64,000 nt of DNA, taken from positions 159,264,397 to 159,328,396 of the forward strand of contig BTPG01000003.1 of NCBI GenBank assembly GCA_036245525.1, read 5' to 3'. A program made the translations under genes and the position numbers. Origin of the DNA: Semisulcospira habei (Eukaryota > Mollusca > Gastropoda > Semisulcospiridae). Positions 1 through 10,604 of this stretch are shown here, one piece after another (position 1 is the first letter of the stretch; each line of letters opens with the position of its first letter). The notes beneath the pieces are model-generated. The model was not told where the DNA came from. It worked only from the letters and a program-made list of their open reading frames with translations, and did not search any database.

Positions 1-64
<64 letters not shown>
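1..64. repeat. (AG)n microsatellite, cut by window start
   Basis: Thirty-two perfect AG dinucleotides open the window, so the true left end lies outside it. The flank at 65 onward shows no LINE 3' end, unlike several other GA arrays here. Confidence 0.98.
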
Positions 65-70
<6 letters not shown>

Positions 71-111
71 ACTTCTCAGAATAACCAACAACGCTCTAAC
101 ACTGATGCTAC

Positions 112-215
112 GACAGGATGTATATCGACCATGATAGTTCAAGGGTTGTTTCGGAATAGCTTGGTGCCTCCATGCGTTAAGCTCAGTCCGACACCACCCT
201 TTCTGTAGGAATCAT
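112..215. repeat. Degenerate family A/B hairpin
   Basis: The left arm holds TCGACCATGATAGTTCAAGG and GGAATAGCTTGGTGCC. The right arm keeps only CCGACACCACCCTT. No TTAA ends are visible, so this is an old decayed copy. Confidence 0.6.
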
Positions 216-293
216 CCCGATAGAAAGAGCTACCTACAGTCGAAAGGCTAATTTAAAAAAATGAAACGAGCGCTCCCTTCCATCTGTTCGCAA

Positions 294-393
294 TGGACTC
301 TCCCTAAAAGGGAACCGCAGGTTGCGGCGCGCGAGTTACTGACTGGACTCTCACTAACGGGGGACACGGGTTGCGACGCACGAGTAATCTACA
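294..393. repeat. 50-bp tandem duplication
   Basis: Two adjacent copies both start TGGACTCTC and share a GGTTGCG.CGC.CGAGT.A block; they differ at roughly one position in five. No family recognised. Confidence 0.7.
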
Positions 394-512
394 CCGCGCG
401 GGCTAGCGGCGCCTTTCCATATCCTAGCAAGTAGATATCCATATCCTTACCTCAGTGGGACGTTAAAGCCTGAAGAAGAACAACGACTACAAATTACACT
501 GCAAACACGGTT

Positions 513-673
513 TTAACTCATTCAGCCATGACACACTACAGCAGGACGGCGCCAAGCTAATCTGGCACTGCCCTTGAATTATCATGGTCGATCCATCTCC
601 TGCAACAGGTGCATAGTCGTCAGATGACGCCTCCAAAATTTGGGAAATACGTACAACGGGCTGAATGAGTTAA
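513..673. mobile_element. Family A TTAA element (MITE), one arm shortened
   Basis: TTAA lies at both ends, with inverted termini CTCATTCAGCC and GGCTGAATGAG. The right hairpin arm is intact (GGCGCCAAGCTAATCTGGCA, then the TCATGGTCGATCCATCTCC outer part). The left arm is deleted between CAGGA and GGCGCC. The right outer segment ends in CCAAAATTTGGGAAATACGT. There is no coding capacity. Confidence 0.85.
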
Positions 674-734
674 AACAATCCAACAAAATGGTGCAGTTGT
701 AAGGGGAAGATTGCATTGCGGAACATACGGGAAA

Positions 735-907
<173 letters not shown>

Positions 908-1056
908 GTATTCCGTATGTCAGGTAAGTCCATGAAAGCATTTCTGTGTCAGGCAATACAAATTTTGTGTGTCGAGAGAGCAGCATAACTCGATTACGGA
1001 TCTTCGTGGCACTCTTCAGTCCCGTCTCTGTCTCAACCTCTTTCACCATTGAGCCT

Positions 1057-1128
1057 GCAAGAGACATAGATTCTCGTGAGCCCCTGCGACCTCAGCGCCG
1101 GGCTCACAAGAATCTAAGCATCTTGCTG
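1057..1128. repeat. Family C hairpin, diverged loop
   Basis: The arms are GCAAGAGACATAGATTCTCG and AAGAATCTAAGCATCTTGC. The CTCGTGAG/CTCACAAG centre is partly mismatched, so this is older than most family C copies. Confidence 0.75.
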
Positions 1129-1396
1129 GCACACCCAGCAATTTATATCACCAGACAACAGGAAGTAAAGGAGGTTTAGGTATATGATGCTCATGCATAT
1201 TTCATTGTACGTTTCCCCATTTTCGGCCAACACTCGGTCAAACATTCACTCGACGCACTCGGGTAATTTCTCATCATCTAACACCATGCTACACTGAACT
1301 CCGCCGACCTTCTCCGCACGTAGTTACACAGATATAAATTGCCAACTGACAATATAGGGCCGGTTCTCATAAACCCCTAAAGGAGGAGACTTCTAT

Positions 1397-1607
1397 TACA
1401 TCCAGAGGTTTGAATTTTCCAAATGTGGCTTAGGCTTATTGTCTTATGAAGGCTTTATCACAGATTAGGAGATAGATGCACCATTTTAGTTCAAGGGTGG
1501 TGGCAGAATAGCTTGGCACCTCAGGCGCAAAGATATTCTGGCACCACGGTTAAACTATAATAGTCAAATGTATTTCAACAATTGTGTATCAGGATGAAAA
1601 GGGTTAG
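1397..1607. mobile_element. Family B element, decayed ends
   Basis: The order is that of intact family B copies: ACATCC(A)GAGG, TATGAAGGCT, AGGAGATAGAT, hairpin core AGTTCAAGGGTGGTGGCAGA with a CAGGCG loop, then GTGTATCAGGATG and GGGTTAG. The terminal TTAA is mutated at both ends. Confidence 0.75.
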
Positions 1608-1929
1608 GCAGTAGTTTGTTTGCAGAAGTGATCTAGAAACCGCATCCCGCAGTCCTAATCAACTTGTCTTCTACCTGCAATGGACACAAATCTCATGGGC
1701 TGTTACATTTTGCAGAAACTCTTGGGAAGAGCTGGAACGTCACTGGCAAGACCAAGGTTTATTATCTCCATGACTTTCAGGCCGAGGAAGGCCTCTGAAT
1801 TTAAGCAACGCGATTGACTGAACAGCTGGACTGAAAACGATTTCTCCACAAAATAATACACAATATCATATTGTCGACGAAAATCAGGATGACTTCCTCG
1901 TTCTGACGGAGGCGGATTACCTGCCAGCT

Positions 1930-1996
1930 GCAAGAGGCTGAGATTCTCATGAGCCACTGCACCTGCAGGGGCTCATGAGAATCTATGTCTCTTGTG
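1930..1996. repeat. Family C hairpin
   Basis: The arms are CAAGAGGCTGAGATTCTCAT and ATGAGAATCTATGTCTCTTG around a TGCAC/CTGCA centre. The left arm carries a CATA to CTG change not matched on the right. Confidence 0.8.
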
Positions 1997-2352
1997 GGTG
2001 GAAGGAACTGGCGAAGAAACAGAGTGAGGGCGTTGCCCCAAAAATGTGTACCATTCTTCACACCCTAAAGGAGCCATGGCCAACCAGAATAGTCTGGTTA
2101 GGAATGAAGACAGACAACTTCACTTTACATCTAATTTAGGCGATTCAGTTGTCGAAGAAAGTGTCAATGCATGAAAGAGTGCTCTACTTTTTCTGTCAGT
2201 TTTTTTTTTCGGTACCTCTGTACAAAAAAAAAAAGAAAAAAAAAAGAACGAAACAAGAGAAATAGAGCACTGATCTAGTGAGAAAGAACCGTATGCATAG
2301 GTGAGGACGATCGTTGAGTCATCTCTCACCTCCCAACACGGGTAGTAGTAAA

Positions 2353-2465
2353 TATACTGTCGAGCAAAAGAAATGCGATATTTATGGAATCATCGGAAAC
2401 ACTGAAGTGTTTCCGATGATTCCATTAATGTCGCTTTTTTCCTTTTTTTTGCTCGTCAGTATAGT
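2353..2465. mobile_element. Family G TA-flanked palindrome
   Basis: Ends TATACTG.CGAGCAAAAG and GCTCGTCAGTATA are inverted repeats. The centre is AATCATCGGAAACACT meeting AGTGTTTCCGATGATT exactly. TA borders and fully inverted organisation suggest a Tc1/mariner-type foldback MITE (inference). The right arm has a T/C-rich expansion. Confidence 0.85.
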
Positions 2466-2962
2466 AACGGTGTTAGGAGGTGAGCAATGACGCAACGATC
2501 ATCCCTTGCCTGTCACCATACGCACCCGGTTCGCTGATCAGTGGAGAGTTAGTTTGGCGCATTGCTCCGCATAAGCAAACCTGGCCTATAACCTGTCCTA
2601 GGTCGATCTCGCTTACGCTAAATGACCGCCAGGTCCATATAGCGTGAGAGACATTTTGGCGTGTTATTACAGTCATACTAACTGATAACGCCAAAGTGAC
2701 CCGAGCACGATATGGCGTATATCATAAAATGACCACGTATTCATCTGACGTGTGGGTCATTGTATTTGTTACAACGGAGCTGATTTGTCGTACTCTGGAG
2801 GCCACCCACGGGGACCCCGTGATCACAGTAATAATGGTCTTTCGTGGTCGTTAGTGCCGGGTCCTTTCTGGCTGATTTAGGAGACAGTGGTGGCCAAGAT
2901 ACTTATTGTGATCGTCTCAGGGCCTCTGTGGACAATATCTTACAGGACAGACCAAGACATAC

Positions 2963-3065
2963 TACACTGACGAGCAAAAGAAATGCGACATTTTTGGAAT
3001 CATTGGAAACACTTAGTGTTTCCGATGATTAAAAAAATATCGCATTTCTTTTGCTCGTCAGTGCA
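2963..3065. mobile_element. Family G TA-flanked palindrome
   Basis: Second copy: TACACTGACGAGCAAAAGAA at the left and TTCTTTTGCTCGTCAGTG at the right. The centre GGAAACACT/AGTGTTTCC is kept, while ATCATTGG on the left pairs imperfectly with CCGATGAT on the right. Confidence 0.85.
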
Positions 3066-3179
3066 TTAGCGAATCGAATAATTAACTGTCCGCTATGGAC
3101 TTAATTCGGGTGATTTCCCGAAGCCGGCTGAGGATACAAATATGGACGAAGAAGAATAGACAAAGATTCTAATGCGCCC

Positions 3180-3222
3180 CAAGAGCTTGCAGGGGCTCAT
3201 GAGAATCTGCGTCTCTTGCAGA
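3180..3222. repeat. Family C single arm
   Basis: Only the right arm (CAGGGGCTCATGAGAATC then TCTCTTGCAGATGG) survives. The left arm is reduced to CCAAGAG, indicating deletion across the hairpin. Confidence 0.7.
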
Positions 3223-3490
3223 TGGTCGGTAATAAATTGTATAACAAACAAAACATCCAATCCAAAGGCGTGTCACGTGAATCTGACGAGAAAAGGAATG
3301 CATAAATTTGAGTTCACAGTCAGAAAAAAAAGGCCAGCAACGCACTATCGAGAGCTTTAAATGGTTCTCAAGATTTTAAAAAAAATGTCGTTTGCTTGTT
3401 TGTTTATTTAATTGGTTGGTTGGTTGGTTGTTTGATCAAGTTGTTTAATCACGACAACCAAAGGCACCAGCTCCTTCTTTCCATACTTAC

Positions 3491-3579
3491 AGAGAATAAC
3501 CCAACGAAGAAAGAAGCACGCTTAGAAAAGACATTTGTTTTTTCTAAGTGTGCTTCTTGGCTTCGTTGGGATGTTCTCT
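3491..3579. repeat. Family I palindrome, compact form
   Basis: AGAGAATAACCCAACGAAG with CGCTTAGAAAAGAC is answered by TTTCTAAGTGTGCTTC and CTTCGTTGGGATGTTCTCT. Arms are about 40 bp with a loop of a few bases. The downstream GTTTTACACGCTTGGCAGTC-like motif recurs beside other family I copies. Confidence 0.8.
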
Positions 3580-3902
3580 GCATTTTACACGCTTGGCAGT
3601 CACCTTTCTGGTCAGGATTTTGCCATGAAATTTACAGCATACAATGCGTTTAGGCCTACATGTATCAGTCTGAAACAATGTTCCGCTACGGTGGCGTTGT
3701 GCACTTCCTTGAAATATGATAGAAAACGGACCTGCCATGCCCTTTGTCAAAGTACAATAATAGTTCCTGGGCGGAACTGGCGGAACTGCTGATCGAGCCA
3801 TGCTCTGCCGAGTTACCGGCCTCCTTCGTACGCAGTGAGCACTGACTAACCTAAGCTACTTATTAGTCAAGCCTAGTTCTTCACTCCCGTTATATGAGTA
3901 CT

Positions 3903-4136
3903 TTAACCCATAACTGACGCCGCCCTAAAAGACTATAACAGGATGTGGATCGATCATGATATTTCAAGGTTGGTGTCAGAATAGCTTGGCGCCTCTAGGC
4001 GCCTCTAGGCGCCAAGCTATTCTGACACCAACCTTGAAATATCATGGTCGATCTGTCTCCTGAACTGTCATAGACCTCAGAGGATAATTTATCTACAAAA
4101 ATTTGATAATTTCGTCCTCAGGGCGTAAGGAGTTAA
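3903..4136. mobile_element. Family A TTAA element, complete
   Basis: TTAA at both ends. The hairpin arms share variants not seen in neighbours: TTTCAAGGTTGGTGTCAGAA at left and TTCTGACACCAACCTTGAAA at right. The centre has GGCGCCTCTA duplicated. The right outer segment ends in GGCGTAAGGAGTTAA. Non-coding. Confidence 0.85.
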
Positions 4137-4270
4137 CTGGTGAGGGGTTCAACTGAAGGTCACACAATGAAACGAACCTGTCCCTGAGTATTGTCGCCTT
4201 CTTCTTTCCACAGGGGCTAGCTAGATCCCATGTGTCAAAGCGTCAGCAGGTCAAGTGTAAAACTGATCTA

Positions 4271-4334
4271 CAAGAGGCATGGATTCCCATGAGCTCCTGC
4301 GGCTGCAGGGGCACATGGGAACCCATGCCTCTTG
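4271..4334. repeat. Family C hairpin
   Basis: Arms CAAGAGGCATGGATTCCCAT and ATGGGAACCCATGCCTCTTG. Both arms carry the private CATGG/CCATG and CCCAT/ATGGG variants, so they match each other better than the family consensus. Confidence 0.85.
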
Positions 4335-4339
4335 TTGGT

Positions 4340-5040
4340 AGGGGTCGGACTCATTTCAATACAGAAAGTTCTGCTTCCACACAAACAAAAAAAAATAGTG
4401 TCGGGATTTGATTCCATGTTCCCGGTGGTGTCTGCGGCAAATGAGCCCGGTTCTGTGCCCAAACTAATCACGCCTCCTAGCGGGAAAGCATGTGTCAGGC
4501 CGGCCGATAATGCCAGTAGTCAGACAGCAGAACCTGCTAGTTATCTCCCCTAAACGTGGGCTAACTCACCGCGTGCTGTCACTGGGAACACTGGGGAGGC
4601 CTGAGGGTGAGAGGCATGTAAAGGTATGAGCGGAGGAAAAGTAAAAAGACAAATCTGCTACGTTCGCACCATGGCGGCCCCCGTCTGAAAAAAAAAAAGA
4701 AGAGTAAATTAATGTGGTTGATCTTTAATGCAAGTTCGGAGACTTCCTCATTTTTAAAAAAAATAAAATTTAGGGTAGGAAAGTGAACACTGATATTAAT
4801 GCGGAACTGACTCAGTGGTACAGTTCGTAGACTGAGACTGCTTGCACTACGGATAGTTTTACCAACTGGCACAGTTAGAATCCTGTTTGTTCTGAGGATC
4901 ATTTCACTCAATGTTACTGTTGGCTGTGTTAGCCTGTGTACTGCTTGTACTAAGGTTCATTCACCTGTAATTTTGACGTTATTGCCACAGAGAATCCGTG
5001 CAGCACATACTTTCAAGTGCTGGCTACTTATGCACTCTAT
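4340..5040. other. No recognisable feature
   Basis: Unique-looking sequence with a few A-runs (about 4384-4397 and 4686-4699). The 110-codon minus-strand frame at 4579-4911 has no recognisable domain. Confidence 0.6.
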
Positions 5041-5108
5041 CCCAGTAAGGCAAAGGTCCTGGGACCGATGAAGGCCGTACAATGGCAGTCGCACTTTTGC
5101 TTACTGGG
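5041..5108. mobile_element. Family H element, short form
   Basis: Ends CCCAGTAAGGCAAAGG and TTTTGCTTACTGGG are inverted. The GC-rich central palindrome of other family H copies is mostly gone. This copy helps define the outer termini of the family. Confidence 0.75.
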
Positions 5109-5249
5109 TCGTCTGCTAAACTGACAGGCGAAGAGGATCTTCAGTCATTTAGTACGCCGAGTTGATAGGTGTGCAATGATAGGCACATATTCCCCGTTAT
5201 TTCTGCAGAAAAGCGAAGAGTATTGACGGGCGGACTTCAGTACCAACCA

Positions 5250-5315
5250 GGAAGAGGTATAGATTCGCATGAGCCCCTGCGCCAGCAGGGGCTCATGAGA
5301 ATCTATGCCTCTTCC
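5250..5315. repeat. Family C hairpin
   Basis: Arms GAAGAGGTATAGATTCGCAT and ATGAGAATCTATGCCTCTTC, with CCCCTGCGCCAGCAGGGG at the centre. The terminal G/C of the CAAGAGG end is changed to GAAGAGG/CCTCTTC on both sides. Confidence 0.82.
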
Positions 5316-5778
5316 AGATGAGAAGGCGTTGAATGGTAAAGTGTGTTTCAACTTTTTAACACTGCTCGGCGTCGATGCCAGTTGTCTCACTCTGACTTGA
5401 AAACACTGAGTCAACCAGAATTCTGTGCTTTAACTACCTCACTGCCGGAAACATACTGGCGAAGGCCACGCATCTGCAAGAGGCAAAGAACCTCATGTCA
5501 CTAGTGACCCCGCAAATGACCACTCATATTCAAATTGGCGGCGTGTTTTTTGGATTGATAGGGTTATTTGGTGCTGCATTCAGAACAGGACCAGAAGGAA
5601 CTGATTTCACTTTCGGCCTATTTTCACACCGTAAACGAGACTAGCATCTGTCCAAGTCAAGCTCAAACCAGTAAAACCGTCGCAAGTATCAGAGAACATT
5701 CATTATCTAAACAAAGACAACAAAACAGACACAATAAACCCGGCCTTCACTGCCGATAGAAACTGAACACCACCCACC

Positions 5779-5850
5779 AGCAAGTATGCATAGATCCTCG
5801 TGAGCCCCCTGCATTTGCTGGGGGAATCATGAATATCTATGCCTTTTGCT
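5779..5850. repeat. Family C hairpin, diverged
   Basis: AGCAAG.ATGCATAGATCCTC at left and ATATCTATGCCTTTTGCT at right around CCCCCTGCATTTGCTGGGGG. A family C outer segment (GAACACCACCCACC) precedes it. Confidence 0.75.
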
Positions 5851-6163
5851 GAAACCTCCTTTGACTGTTGGGGTTCTTTCACGCACAATTGACAATGATC
5901 TCAAAAACGCAATCTGCGTCTCAAGGCTTCTAGCAGCGAAAGGGTGAACAAGACAATGCGAACGCCGCAAGTCTGACACAGTAAGTAACACTAACAGCGT
6001 GAAAATCTTGGAGAAGAACAAAAGTGATGTCACGTTAGATTCCACGTTACATCGCTGGCAAGGATTTCATCTCTGATGGGTAATTGTTCTGTCAGGCGGC
6101 ACGGATTCTCAAGCTCCCCGGCAGCCGAGATGGACGTACCTAAAGACGATCCATTCATTGCAG

Positions 6164-6228
6164 CAGGAGACATAGATTTTCATGAGTCCCTGCGAATGCA
6201 GGGACTCATGAGAATCTATGCCCTTTGG
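6164..6228. repeat. Family C hairpin
   Basis: The centre CATGAGTCCCTGC/GCAGGGACTCATG has the same C-to-T change (GAGTCCC) in both arms, where most family members read GAGCCCC. A clear case of within-copy arm agreement. Confidence 0.82.
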
Positions 6229-6256
6229 AGTCGAAAATTATTAAGTTAAATACTCT

Positions 6257-6281
6257 GTGTGCGTGCGCGCGCGCGCGCGCA

Positions 6282-6359
<78 letters not shown>
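6257..6359. repeat. (CG)n/(GT)n microsatellite
   Basis: A self-complementary GTGCGTGCGC...GCGCACGCAC block is followed by a perfect GT run. It abuts the 3' flank of the LINE starting at 6393. Confidence 0.97.
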
Positions 6360-6360
<1 letters not shown>

Positions 6361-6417
6361 CTGGGATATCTAGGTCATTGGGTGCAAAAACGTTACTCTT
6401 CTTCTTCTCGAACGCCG

Positions 6418-7216
6418 TCACACTTGGAGTTTGGCTCTCAAAATAGAATCTGTGGTCTTCTGTAGCACCTCCACAGACCCGTACAGTTTCTCTTGTAGAG
6501 TGGCGGGCTTCTGCCATATCTCCTCCCTCAGCAGCTGGTGGTTCCCACAGTCCTGGAGGATGTGCTCTGTGGTCTGCTCTGCTTCTCTACAAGGGCACAG
6601 GGGAGATGGCACGAGGTGAAAGCGTCTGAGCAGGTGGAAATTGAGTCGGTTGTGCCCGGTCCTCAGACGGAAGATGGTCACCTGATCTTGTCTGGACAGC
6701 TGATGGTAACTGTCTAGGGGCCGTTGTGGTGGTCTGTACACAGACTTAATGATGGTCTTCATCTCTGTGAAGCTGACTCCATTTTCGTCTTGTTCTTTCT
6801 CTGCGCCCACTTTTGCCATTCTGTCAGCTTCTTCATTGCCGTAGTTGCCACAGTGTGAAGGGATCCACTGCAGCACCAGTCTGGTGCACTTGTAGACGTG
6901 GCCGTTTGCTTGCTGTTGCTGCCTCAAGGACAGACATGGCATCAGTCAGGAAGACAATCTGGGCATCAAGGTCTGCAGTACCACTAAGGGTGTTTGCAGC
7001 ACGGACCAGGGCTTCCACCGCAGCTCTGTAGTTTGTGCAGTGAAGGCCTGTTGATACTGCCTCCGCCTGCCATTTTCTGTTTGGGTACTGAATGTACACC
7101 CCAGCCCCTCCATTCTGAACTGCATCTGTGGCTGATCCATCGGTGTATGCCCGTATCCATGCTTCTTGGGGATACGTTTCTTCGAGCATGGCCAGTGTCA
7201 GGGCTTTCTTGCTCAC
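6418..7216 (-). pseudogene. LINE RNase H domain and C-terminal zinc-binding tail (broken)
   Basis: The RNase H start AYTDGSATDA (near 7130-7150) gives the first catalytic Asp. TNYRAAVEAL is where families normally have an acidic AE, here AA, so the catalytic Glu seems lost or shifted. FLTDAMSVL supplies the third acidic site. After a frame change near 6900, WIPSHCGNYGNEEADRMAK provides the His and last Asp region. The end has CPCREAEQTTEHILQDC, a Cys-Cys-His-Cys cluster seen at the C terminus of I-type LINEs. It acts on RNA-DNA hybrid during reverse transcription; this copy is split over two frames and defective. Confidence 0.9.
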
Positions 7217-7304
7217 AGTGCTGTGTTCATCTTTGGTGGTGATGTAGGGTACCGTGGAAGAGATGGTGATGTTTTCTGGCTTACTTTCCCAGGGTGGAAG
7301 GTCA

Positions 7305-8706
7305 CTAGCAGGATTCAGAGCCTCTACCTGCGCAGGAAGCTTTGCCTGGTGTTTTTCTCTGCAGAGCTCTCGTCTCCTTCACAAAGCTTGATCTTTTCAG
7401 TCTCCCTGAGGTTGGCTGTTTCATCCTGGCATTCATAGGATGGTCTTTGGAAGACTTAACCTTTGTGGACTGTATCAAGGCTTTGCAATCTCTTCTCATG
7501 CGCAGGGGTGGGATGCCTGTTGTCTCTTCCATCTTTACAATTGGTGTGGATCTCATTGTGCCGGTGATGATACGCAGTGCCTGGTTCTGAACTCTGTCAA
7601 TGGTCTGCTGGTGTGACTGGGCTGCCGTCAACATGCATTGGATCCGTACTCAAGTTGTGGTCTCACTATGCCTTGATATACATGTTTGAGGATCTTTTCA
7701 TTGGCTCCCCATTGTGTTCCAGCCAGCTTCCTCATGATGTTCAGCTTCCTTCTAGCTTTTGCTTCTGCGTTCCAAATGTGCGGCTTCCACGTCAGCCTCT
7801 TGTCAAGGGTGACGCCCAGGTATGTCTGTTGGTCATCATACCGCAGTGGGGTGTTGCCCAGTGTTAGGTTGCCAGCCTTTGCTTTGTTGAAGAGAGAGAA
7901 GAGTGTGGCTGATGATTTTTCTGTGTTGATGGTCACACACCAGTTGTTGGTTCAGTCTGTCAGCCTGTCCAGGGCTAGCTGCATCCTGTATGTAGCAATT
8001 GTTGCATAATCTTCTGTGAACCAGAGTGCCAGGTCATCTGCGTACAGGGCTGCGTGGACTCCTTTTGGTAGCTCTGGCACAAGGTCGTTGATGAAGAGTG
8101 TGAACAGGGTCGGTGACAGGACTCCCCCCTGTGGCACCCCCTGACGCAGCAGCATTTTTTGGCCACAGTACCCATCCACTGTCACACGGGCTCTGCGATT
8201 GTGCAGGTATGACTTGGTCCACCGATACATGTTCCCTTGGATGCCACTGCGAAGGAGTTTCACAAGGAGACCATCCTTCCACACCTTGTCGAAAGCCTTC
8301 TGTAGGTCAATGAAGGCAGCTAATATCACCTTCTGATCTTGAAAGGCATCTTCTATGAACTGTGCAAGGTGTGTTGTCTGGTCTTCTGTACTCTTATGGC
8401 TTCTGAAGCCGGCTTGCGCTGGCACGATAATGCTTTCGGAGTCCAGGTACCACTGCAGGCGCTTGTTGATGATGCGCTCCATGGTCTTGCACACACAACT
8501 TGTCAGGCTGATGGAGCGATAACTCAGGGCTTTGGACTTATTCTTCCCTTTCTTCAAAATTGGGATCATCCTAGCGTCCTTCCAGGACTGGGGTATCTGT
8601 CCTCCTCTCCAGCTGTGGTTAAAGATGTGCAGTAGCTTCGTTAAGGCAGTGTTGCCAAGGTGTTGTAACATCTCGTTTGAGATGCTGTCTGGACCTGGAG
8701 ATTTCT
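7305..8706 (-). pseudogene. LINE reverse transcriptase domain (broken)
   Basis: Fingers and palm motifs in order: KSPGPDSI-type start (reached only by a frameshift near 8705), AFIDLQKAFDKVWKDGL (motif A, Asp; about 8272-8318), GVPQGGVLSPTLFTLFINDL (motif B), ALYADDLALW (catalytic YADD, about 8030-8052) and YLGVTLDKRLTW (motif D/E region). An in-frame TGA replaces an expected sense codon at 7949-7951, and another frame change lies near 7632 between LEYGSNA and the thumb segment. It copies element RNA into DNA at the nicked target; this copy cannot make a full protein. Confidence 0.93.
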
Positions 8707-9261
8707 TTTCTTCAGCTGTTTGATGGCCATCTTCAGTTCTAGAAGGGTGATGTCCTTCTTCATTGCATCATGGATGTTTGCATCTCTTGTTCTCTCTCTT
8801 TCTTCCTGTCTGATTTCTTTCTCAAGCATTTGTGGGAGAGTGATGTTACTTTCTTTCGCATAGACCTGTGCGAACATGTTTGCAGCTTTCCTACCAGTCA
8901 GTGCTTTCCCATCTTCTTCCATGGTGATCTTCTGTTCCCTGGTGCCCTCATCGTTCAACGCCTTGGTCAGTCTCCACAACTTGGTGGTGTCCCTCTCCAT
9001 GTTCAGTCTTGCAGTCTTCTCTCTCCAACTTCTTCTTGTGCACTCCAACTTCATCTTCAGATACTGGGCCTTACTGTGTTGTAGCTGGATGTTGTTTTCT
9101 TGGCTGGAGTTGGTTTCAGCGACTACTCTGGCCCTAGTGAGGTTGTCATGTGCTTTCTGAAGATCTGCGGTCCAGTATGGGGTGTAAGTTTTTCCCGACC
9201 CCTCGAGGTATAGTTTCCTTGGCTGCCTTACTGATAATGTCGTTGAACTCTCTAACCACAT
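8707..9261 (-). pseudogene. LINE linker between endonuclease and RT
   Basis: An open stretch of about 180 residues, rich in Lys/Glu/Arg and probably helical, that starts near TYTPYWTADLQKAH and continues through WREKTARLNMERDTTKLWRL. This linker type is typical between EN and RT of I/Jockey-like LINEs. It is interrupted at the RT boundary by a frameshift. Confidence 0.8.
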
Positions 9262-9861
9262 TGTTGATTTTCCTTCCAGACACAGCGAGGTCTTGCATTA
9301 GCTCATTTGTTCGGATACTGAACAAGCGCCAGTCTGCCTTTCAGAAGTTCCATCTTGGTCGGTGTGGCGAGCTAGCTGCTGTGCTTCCTTTTAGGGAGAG
9401 GAGGACAGGGCGGTGGTCATTTCCTCCTAACTGTGGTCCTACTGTTCTGCTGAGGCGCTTATGAACATCGTCAGTGCAAAGCGCAAGGTCCGGTGTAGTG
9501 GTGGTGTGCCAGCGGCGAGAGTAGAAGGTAGGTTGGTCCTCAGGGTCATTGGCAAGTATCAGGTGATTTTCATCTTGTCAATCATGTCATATCCTCAACT
9601 CTGGGACTGGCTGTTGACGTCACCATTGATGAGGAATCCTGTCCGGGACCTGGATAGTGTCATGGGACAGCAGCTTATCATTAGGGCAGTAGTAGTTGAC
9701 CAGGTCAAGGGTGCTGTCACTGGTGGTTACCTTGACCTGGATGTATTCTGCCTCTTCCATGATTCTCCTGGTTTCGCTGGCATTCAGGTTGTTTCTAACT
9801 AGGGTCATAACTCCCCCTTTCTTCCTCCCTTGGCGATCCTTTCGGAAGACCTGATATCCTC
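9262..9861 (-). pseudogene. LINE APE-type endonuclease, N-terminally truncated
   Basis: Begins inside the domain at GYQVFRKDRQGRKKGGV and continues to VNYYCPNDKLLS. NGDVNSQSQSW (about 9600-9625) is the GDFN-type catalytic motif with Asp kept, followed by a stop in place of the usual Gly. GGNDHRPVLLSL (about 9409-9430) is the final Asp-His motif. The first part of the domain, with the conserved Asn and Glu, is absent. It would nick the target DNA in the intact element. Confidence 0.85.
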
Positions 9862-10238
9862 GAAAAAAAAAGTTACTAAGAGGTTTGTTATCTCGCCAAG
9901 ATGTGAGTGAACTGGAACAACCCTATCTGCACTGCAGGCTACTTTAGTTATCAATCATGAATATTCGCAATGTTCGTAAGTACTACGCATCTGTGAGTGA
10001 ACGTGATCCAAACGTTGGTACGAAATGTACTTTTTATCTTACAATTACCGTTGGTGAATATTCATGGCATATTACTTGGTGCCATTAGCGGTTTCAGTCG
10101 AAACCTCCGTTTTTTTCCCGCCGGGGCTAAACATAGAAGTGACTGATCAACTGGCGATGAAGTTTGGTGAAGATATTAATTTAGGGTAGTGGCGTACCGG
10201 GTTAACCATTTCACCGCCAGAGTCCTTACATCATTTCT
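9862..10238. other. No recognisable feature
   Basis: AT-rich sequence between the LINE 5' break and the next TTAA element. A GTTAACCATTTCACCGCC stretch at 10200-10217 resembles a family C terminus but has no partner. Confidence 0.5.
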
Positions 10239-10468
10239 TTAACCCCTTCACTGCCGAGAAAAAAGAGTTTTATACCAGACCCACCTGCAAGAGGCACAGA
10301 TTCTCATGAGCCCCCGCAGTCGCGGGGGCTCATGAGGATCTATGCCTCTTGCTGAAACCACCTCAGTTTGTAGCCATGTTCCTTGCCTGGACGGATGGGG
10401 ATGTTTGGCGTTGATTTAACGAAGAATTCTAAAGCGCAATCTGCGTCCATTATCAGTGAAGGAATTAA
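10239..10468. mobile_element. Family C TTAA element, complete
   Basis: TTAACCCCTTCACTGCCGAG at left, TCAGTGAAGGAATTAA at right. The central hairpin (10286-10350) reads CAAGAGGCACAGATTCTCAT against ATGAGGATCTATGCCTCTTG with CCCCCGCAGTCGCGGGGG. Length is 230 bp. It links the very common solo family C hairpin to a TTAA-bordered transposon. Confidence 0.85.
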
Positions 10469-10604
10469 ACCGGTCGCATGCTGAAGTCGGTCCCCTCAGC
10501 ATTGGCCAGCATGTACTGCACGAGAAACTTCAACACAATATCACTAAAATAGGGCCAGCTAATGCATGAATAGGTACACAGTCTCATAGGCTCACGAGAA
10601 CCCA

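Larger units (their letters stand above)
6393..9861 (-). mobile_element. 5'-truncated I-group-like LINE (EN-RT-RNase H)
   Basis: A single minus-strand non-LTR retrotransposon, about 3.5 kb. Going 5' to 3' (high to low coordinates) it has an APE-type endonuclease missing its N terminus, a linker, reverse transcriptase, RNase H and a C-terminal Cys/His cluster. After the stop at 6418 it ends in a short GAAGAAGAAG-type tail near 6393-6405, as in I-group elements. The 5' break falls at an A-run at 9862. Several frameshifts and at least one nonsense codon make it inactive. The EN-RT-RNase H order is typical of the I group; clade assignment within it is inferred. Confidence 0.93.

Noticed and set aside
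4579..4911. 110-codon minus-strand frame
   Set aside because: No recognisable domain, A-run in the middle, and no splice or promoter context.
9461..9802. 113-codon plus-strand frame opposite the LINE endonuclease
   Set aside because: It is the antisense shadow of the endonuclease region.
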